A program made the position numbers and the translations under genes. Positions 58,743-64,000 of a stretch of 64,000 nt of DNA are shown here, piece by piece. Within the stretch, counting starts at the first letter, position 1. Each line of letters opens with the position of its first letter. The stretch is from assembly GCA_017311185.1 (NCBI GenBank), contig JAESUZ010002395.1, positions 620,001 to 684,000 of the forward strand. The letters are read 5' to 3'. This stretch comes from Proteles cristata cristata. Lineage: Eukaryota; Chordata; Mammalia; Carnivora; Hyaenidae. The notes under the pieces were generated by a model that was given only the letters and a program-made list of their open reading frames with translations, was not told the origin of the DNA and did no database searches.

Positions 58743-58866
58743 GGAGTGCCTGGCTGGCTCAGTCAGAAGAGCGTACACCTTTTGATCTCAGGGTCATGAG
58801 TGCGAGCCCCACAATGGGTGTAGGGATTACTTAATAAATAAATACTGTAAACAAATAAAATTAAAC
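58743..58866 (+). mobile_element. Short old SINEC copy, second of the stack
   Basis: ggagtgcctggctggctcag, gatctcagggtcatgagtgc, gggtgtagggattacttaat, (aaat)n tail; flanked by tatcatttc at 58733 and 58867. Confidence 0.95.
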
Positions 58867-58875
58867 TATCATTTC

Positions 58876-59279
58876 CTTATTTCACTGAACTGTTTCAAAG
58901 GAATGTACAATGGTTTCCTTTCCCAGTTTTCCAAGAAGCACTTTTCTCAAAGCACCTTCGTCTACCAACTTCCTAGGTCATATATAATAAAACACTGTAA
59001 ACATATATAATAAAATATTGTAAACTTATAAAAATAAAGTGCTTTTAATAATATCTGTTCCATTTCTGGAATGACTTTCTCATGAAGCCCATGTTGCTGG
59101 GTCCTACATGATTATCCTTCTACTGAAGGTTCACCAGGGCTCAGAATCACCGTCATCTTTACGATCTGTAATTTGCATAAGGCTGTAGGAAGTAGATGCC
59201 TGGGTGCTTGCCTTCCTGACCATATCTGTTCACTAGAATGCCCAAGAAGCTAACGTACTATTGAAACTTTCATTTCACA
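58876..59279. other. Unassigned intron sequence
   Basis: A short imperfect repeat, aaacactgtaaacatatata ataaaatattgtaaac, near 58988-59028. Otherwise nothing recognised. Confidence 0.5.
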
Positions 59280-59545
59280 AGTATTCACTACGAAGTCAAC
59301 CAACAGGAATTTATTGAAAATCTATTTTAAGCCCAGCAATGTGCTAGGTTTACAGGAGATGAGCCAAAAATATGATAGGTCCCTCTCCAATTCAAAACCC
59401 AGTGAAGGCTGACACACATGAAATGAAAGACTAATGATGTGCTCCACTCTGATGAACCAAGGATAAAAGGAATCCAAATTAGGGCAAGATTGCCTAGTGC
59501 AAGGAGCAAGGCTACAGTGAAAGGAGATGGGACTTGAACCGAATT
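59280..59545 (-). mobile_element. L2 remnant
   Basis: gaatttattgaaaatctatt, caatgtgctaggtttacagg, agatgagccaaaaatatgat, gtgcaaggagcaaggctaca: reverse L2 3' order, diverged. Confidence 0.55.
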
Positions 59546-59954
59546 TAATAGCTGAAAACAAGGGATGCAAAAGGTCACTTCATTAGGAAGAAATCGTATG
59601 ACATTTCAAAGTCCTTTGACAGTTATTTGGTTTCTAAATGTTTTACCATCCTACTCAAATAAATGCCCCCGAAATCATTTATTAAATTTCTTAAATATAA
59701 TGTGCTCATTTCTCCAAGTTATGATACCCAGCAACAATGAATTAAAATGTTTTACACCCGTCTCAAGTCAACGAAGTCTTGATTCACGTTGTTAAATACT
59801 TTACTCATGGTACTCAACATTTAGATTGTTTTGTAGACTGCAATATGGTAGGAAAAAACCATACATTCAAATATTTTTACTACATTAAAATTCTCAAGTA
59901 CAATATATTCATAGCTTCCATCTGTACACTATTTTTGAAAAAATAAAAAGCGAT
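59546..59954. other. Unassigned intron sequence
   Basis: Nothing recognised. Confidence 0.45.
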
Positions 59955-60376
<422 letters not shown>

Positions 60377-60724
60377 CTAAAACACAAAAAAGCAAGTTAT
60401 TAGCACACACTGAGGAATTTGAAACTTAGACACTCGACAGAAGAATATCAGAAGATTCATTGATTCACACATGGATGAGAAATGTTAAGAAAAAGTGAAT
60501 CCAGGGTGAAACAATTTGATGTTTGTAAATGTCAACAACTCAAAGTCATAGTAAAACTCATTATTTGGATCATGCCAAAGGAAGCTCATTTTAAATAAAT
60601 TCAAAAAAACCCATTACTTTAAGTTCTATGACTTATATAGGAGGTGTAAACTACCAGTGAATACCTAAAGAAATGGACATTTAGAGAAAACAGTAATAGA
60701 AGGTAAAACCCCAAAATGTTAATA

Positions 60725-60910
60725 ATAATTAACAGTAATGTCCATCTACCACATTCAAATATATTTACTAAGTATCTATTACGTGCTACAGAGAAGGTCA
60801 GTTCATGTCCCCAAGTATACAATACTCTAGTTAGACACACAAAAACAAATACCTATTCATGTAATTTTCATTTTGATGAGTGCTTACAAGAGCATACAGA
60901 AAGCAAGAAA
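60725..60910 (-). mobile_element. Possible L2 remnant
   Basis: tatttactaagtatctatta, cgtgctacagagaaggtcag, ttcatgtccccaagtataca resemble a reverse L2 3' region. Confidence 0.45.
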
Positions 60911-61097
60911 TTAGGTCTCTTTTATCGTTTTCATACATATTTTCCAAAACCTACACATTATACACATTAATTTTATGACCAACACATGAAAAAAGACAGT
61001 TGTCTGAATAGAACCTCTGAGAAGTCTTTCTTTCATACCCAAAATAGTCTCACTGATCTAAAGACACTGGTTTATTAAGTAGGAAAAATGTGGACCA
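60911..61097. other. Unassigned intron sequence
   Basis: Nothing recognised. Confidence 0.4.
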
Positions 61098-61107
61098 CTA
61101 GAACAAC

Positions 61108-61334
61108 TTTAATTTTTTTATTTTTTTTTTAGTGTTTACTTATTTTTGAGACAGAGGGAGACCGAGCATGAGTGGGAAAAGGGCAGAGAGAGAGAGGGAG
61201 ACACAGAATTGGAGGCAGGCTGCAGGCTCTGAGCTGTCAGTACAGAGCCAGACGCAGGACTTGAACTCAAGGATCGTGAGATCATGACCTGAGCCGAAGT
61301 CAGATGCTTATCCAACTGAGCCACCCAGGCGCCC
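61108..61334 (-). mobile_element. Felid SINE
   Basis: Reverse copy, T-rich end and agtgtttacttatttttgag to gccacccaggcgcccc. Exact duplication ctagaacaac at 61098-61107 and 61335-61344. Confidence 0.96.
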
Positions 61335-61344
61335 CTAGAACAAC

Positions 61345-62069
61345 ATTAAAATAAAAAGAACTCCTTTAAAAATAAATTAATAAAATAAAATAAAATAAAT
61401 CTATGTCATCCACACATACTGAAAACAACTCTCCCTATGGCTGCCTCTTCCAAACAGCAATATGGAGAAAATTCACAAGTTTCACAAGGCCCTGCCTTGA
61501 CAGCTTAGGATGATGTACAACTACCTGACTGTTCAGCTGAAGCCACCTTAGAACTTGAAGCTAGCGTATTTTGGAAGGCTACTCACCAGAACTCCCAGTC
61601 TCTCCTATCTGTTTTTCACTGAGAAAATCGTGAGCCCAATGTGGCCAAACTGCCTATCACTTACCTCAAGAGCAATGTTCTAACTTAAAAGTTTCAGAAT
61701 TTCTGTGACTACATCTTCTTAAAATAATGACCTATATAGTACCAGATTATATCAATGAGAGGAACATAATGGTATCACATGTATATAATCTCTGAATCAC
61801 ATGTTGTATTAAATTCAATGGATATTTATAATTTAACTTCCAAGTTCGTCAATTTGATGCCTTTGAACATACACCAAATAGGCTGTTTTCACAAAATAGT
61901 AATAGTGATTGAGGAGGTACAAAAATAAACTCTCAGTGTCCCCAATATGTACAAGAAATACATATTTTTATTTGTTTTGTCTTGTTTTATCTTGTTTTTA
62001 ATACAACAACAAAAAAAAGAGAGAGACATTTTCAAGATTTCCAAGGGCATTACATTAATAAAGTAGTTT
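61345..62069. other. Unassigned intron sequence with an (AAAAT)n run
   Basis: (aaaat)n at about 61379-61399 and a short (ttttgtcttg)-like run near 61970-62000. No family recognised. Confidence 0.5.
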
Positions 62070-62283
62070 GGGGGGTACCTGGGTGGTTCAGTTGGTTGTG
62101 TGTCCGACTCTGAATTTTGATTCCGGGCGTGATCTCATAGTTCATGAGTTCGAGCCCCCGTATCAGGCTCCATACTGACAGCAGAGTCTGCTTGGGATTC
62201 TCTCTCTGCCTCTCTCTCTGCTCCAACCTCCTACTCATTCTCTCTCCCTCTCTCAAAATAAGTAAATAAACTTAAAGAAAAAT
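62070..62283 (+). mobile_element. SINEC copy, first of a run of three
   Basis: gggggtacctgggtggttca head, gagttcgagcccccgtatca, tail ataagtaaataaacttaaag. Confidence 0.93.
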
Positions 62284-62286
62284 AAA

Positions 62287-62488
62287 GGGTGCCCCAGTGG
62301 CCCAGTCAGTTGAGCATCTGACTGGCTCAGGTGGTGATCTCATAGCTCGTGAGTTCAAGCCCCACGTCAGGTTCTCTGCTGACAGCTCAGAGCCTGATGC
62401 CTGCTTCAGATTCTGTGTCTCCCTCTCTTCTGCCCCTCCCCCGCTCGCATCTGTCTCTCTCCTTCAAAAGTAAACATTAAAAAAATTG
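62287..62488 (+). mobile_element. SINEC copy, second of three
   Basis: gggtgccccagtggcccagt head with small losses, gagttcaagccccacgtcag, tail aaaagtaaacattaaaaaaa. Confidence 0.93.
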
Positions 62489-62493
62489 TAATA

Positions 62494-62700
62494 GGGGCAC
62501 CTGGGTGGCTTAGTCAGTTAAGCGTCCGACTTTCACTTAGGTCATGATCTTGCGGTTCGTGGGTTCGGGCCCCACGTCGGGCTCTGTGCTGACTGCCAGC
62601 TCAGAGCCTGGAACCTGTTTCAGTCTGTGATTCCCTCTCTCTCTGACCCTCCCCTGCTCATGCTCTCTCTCTCTCTCCTAGAAATAAATAAAACATTTTA
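62494..62700 (+). mobile_element. Young felid SINE, third of three
   Basis: Head ggggcacctgggtggcttag, ctgactgccagctcag signature, tail cctagaaataaataaaacat. Exact 15-bp duplication aaaaaaattgtaata at 62479-62493 and 62701-62715, so it landed in the tail of the second SINE. Confidence 0.97.
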
Positions 62701-62715
62701 AAAAAAATTGTAATA

Positions 62716-63044
62716 AATAAAATGGAAAATGAATGTTAACTTTTTCTATATATTCAAAGAACTTATGTCATAAATACATATACACAAGCAGAAAGGGAAA
62801 ACAACATACAAAAAATATAAGGTAGTGCTATATGAAGTGATGTGGAAAGGTCTCTTAAAATGGCAAGTGAGAATGATGAGCAACAGGACAATATGTACAG
62901 TATGATATCACTTGCAGAAAAATATAGATGAACTGCACGTTTCTCTGTGTATGTGTATGCACATGTGTATTCACATCTGTATTTAACACATAGAAAAGAA
63001 ATCTAGAATAAAAACCAAATTGGTAACAAAGGCTACCTCCAAGG
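62716..63044. other. Unassigned, probably an old repeat
   Basis: tacagtatgatatcacttgc, aaaccaaattggtaacaaag, gctacctccaaggagg has the feel of a common old repeat, but I cannot name it. Confidence 0.35.
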
Positions 63045-63537
63045 AGGTGTGGTGGTTTTATTGTATCTGAAAATTCTGTAACACTCCTCCCTTCAAAGGA
63101 TGGAGCCTTATTTCTTCCCCTTGAATGTGATCCAGATGGAGTGACTTACTTCTAACATGTAAAGTATAGTAAAAGTGAAGCTATGTGACATCGAACGTGA
63201 GGTCATAAAAGGGACAGCACCTCCCTCTCTTGGATCACTGGTTCTGGAAGAAGTCACCTCCACGTCGGGAGCAAAGGCCTATGTAGCAAGGAACTGAGGC
63301 CTCCACCAGGTAGTCATGTTGGAAGGAAATCCTCCAACCTCAGACAAACCTTCAAATTAACAGCAGCCCCAACAACACCTGGCAGCAACTTCATGAGAAC
63401 CCCAAGCCAGAACTGACCAGTCAAGCCTCTCCTACATTCTTGACCTACAGGAACTGTGAGTATAATAAATGTTTATTATCATTTTAAGGTGCTAAGTTTT
63501 GGGGAATTTGTAATTCAGCAATAAATAACTAATGCAG
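63045..63537 (+). mobile_element. MaLR (MLT1-type) LTR
   Basis: Landmarks in order: cccttgaatgtgatccagat, gtgaagctatgtgacatcga, gaggtcataaaagggacagc, gaactgtgagtataataaat, gctaagttttggggaatttg, cagcaataaataactaatgc a. A nearly complete ERVL-MaLR LTR with no retroviral genes attached. Confidence 0.85.
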
Positions 63538-63956
63538 GAGAGAATTAAGATGGAAGGAAGGAGTTAACCAAGGGGGCATTTCATTTCAGGTTGTACATAC
63601 TATGTAAATTTCTTAAAACAAAAACTTACTCATAAACTATTTGTGAAATTTAAAATTTGTTATTAAGATGCTTAATTTAAGTGCTCTAAGTATTCCAAAC
63701 TAGAAGGCCACAGGAAAAAAAAATTAAAAAGTCCATTCGTCCAAATTGTCTTTTTCTTTATCTTTTTCTTTATCTTTTTTGAAGAATTCATTTTCTTAAT
63801 ATGCATGATAAGTGAACCAACCTCAGTTTTACACATAGTTGAAACCAGGTCATATTCCTTAGAGAATTAAAGATGTCTTCTACTCCATGAAGATAGTATA
63901 TTATCTAAATAATTATGAAAGAAATTGAGCATGGGGCTGGGGGGTGGAGGGGCAGG
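63538..63956. other. Unassigned intron sequence
   Basis: A (tttttctttatc)-like triple repeat at about 63751-63780. Otherwise nothing recognised. Confidence 0.45.
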
Positions 63957-64000
63957 TGGAACCTGGGTGGCTCAGGCAGTTAAGCGTCCGACTCTTAATT
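63957..64000 (+). mobile_element. SINEC copy cut by the window edge
   Basis: acctgggtggctcaggcagt followed by taagcgtccgactcttaatt is a SINE head; the rest is outside. Confidence 0.9.

Larger units (their letters stand above)
60377..64000 (-). other. COMMD10: COMMD10 intron, 3' part of an upstream intron
   Basis: End of the intron preceding the AENSF exon; it finishes with a T-rich tract and tttag. The exon(s) for the first ~44 residues lie further upstream, outside the window. Confidence 0.85.

Overview
This is nuclear DNA from a carnivore, most likely a cat (Felidae). The main clue is more than sixty copies of a tRNA-derived SINE. Its head reads close to ggcgcctgggtggctcag, followed by a box B-like ggttcgagcccc, a CT-rich stretch and an (aaataaa)-type tail. 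This is the felid form of the carnivore CAN/SINEC family. There is no bacterial, viral or plasmid gene organisation.

The window lies inside one gene on the minus strand, COMMD10. Three coding exons can be read with exact splice sites: 60266-60376 (37 codons), 57607-57762 (52 codons) and 29073-29183 (37 codons). All three are in phase 0 and join without a frame break. They match the middle of the roughly 202-residue COMMD10 protein (about residues 45-170). The first ~44 codons must lie beyond base 64000. The last ~32 codons were not found and should lie before base 1. COMMD10 is a subunit of the COMMD/CCDC22/CCDC93 (CCC) part of the Commander complex, which recycles membrane cargo from endosomes.

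The rest is intron. Bases 1-29072 belong to the intron after the 29-kb exon, 29184-57606 is a 28.4-kb intron, 57763-60265 is a 2.5-kb intron, and 60377-64000 is the end of an upstream intron. They hold: (1) felid SINEs in both orientations, many with clear target-site duplications, some nested or stacked; (2) L1 fragments, the largest at 35930-40200 and 44310-47449, several chopped up by SINEs; (3) two recent L1 3' ends with duplications at 43021-43373 and 57147-57400; (4) older MIR, L2 and MaLR LTR remnants; (5) microsatellites and one 113-bp-period local duplication.

Short open frames here are almost all translations of SINE or L1 sequence. I found no convincing second gene and no new multi-gene system. 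The points worth a second look are the stacked, nested and fused SINEs, a nearly uniform SINE subgroup, a sense-strand L1 tail close to the 57.6-kb exon, a local duplication, a perfect hairpin, and two unexplained open stretches (8432-8690 and 47660-48500).
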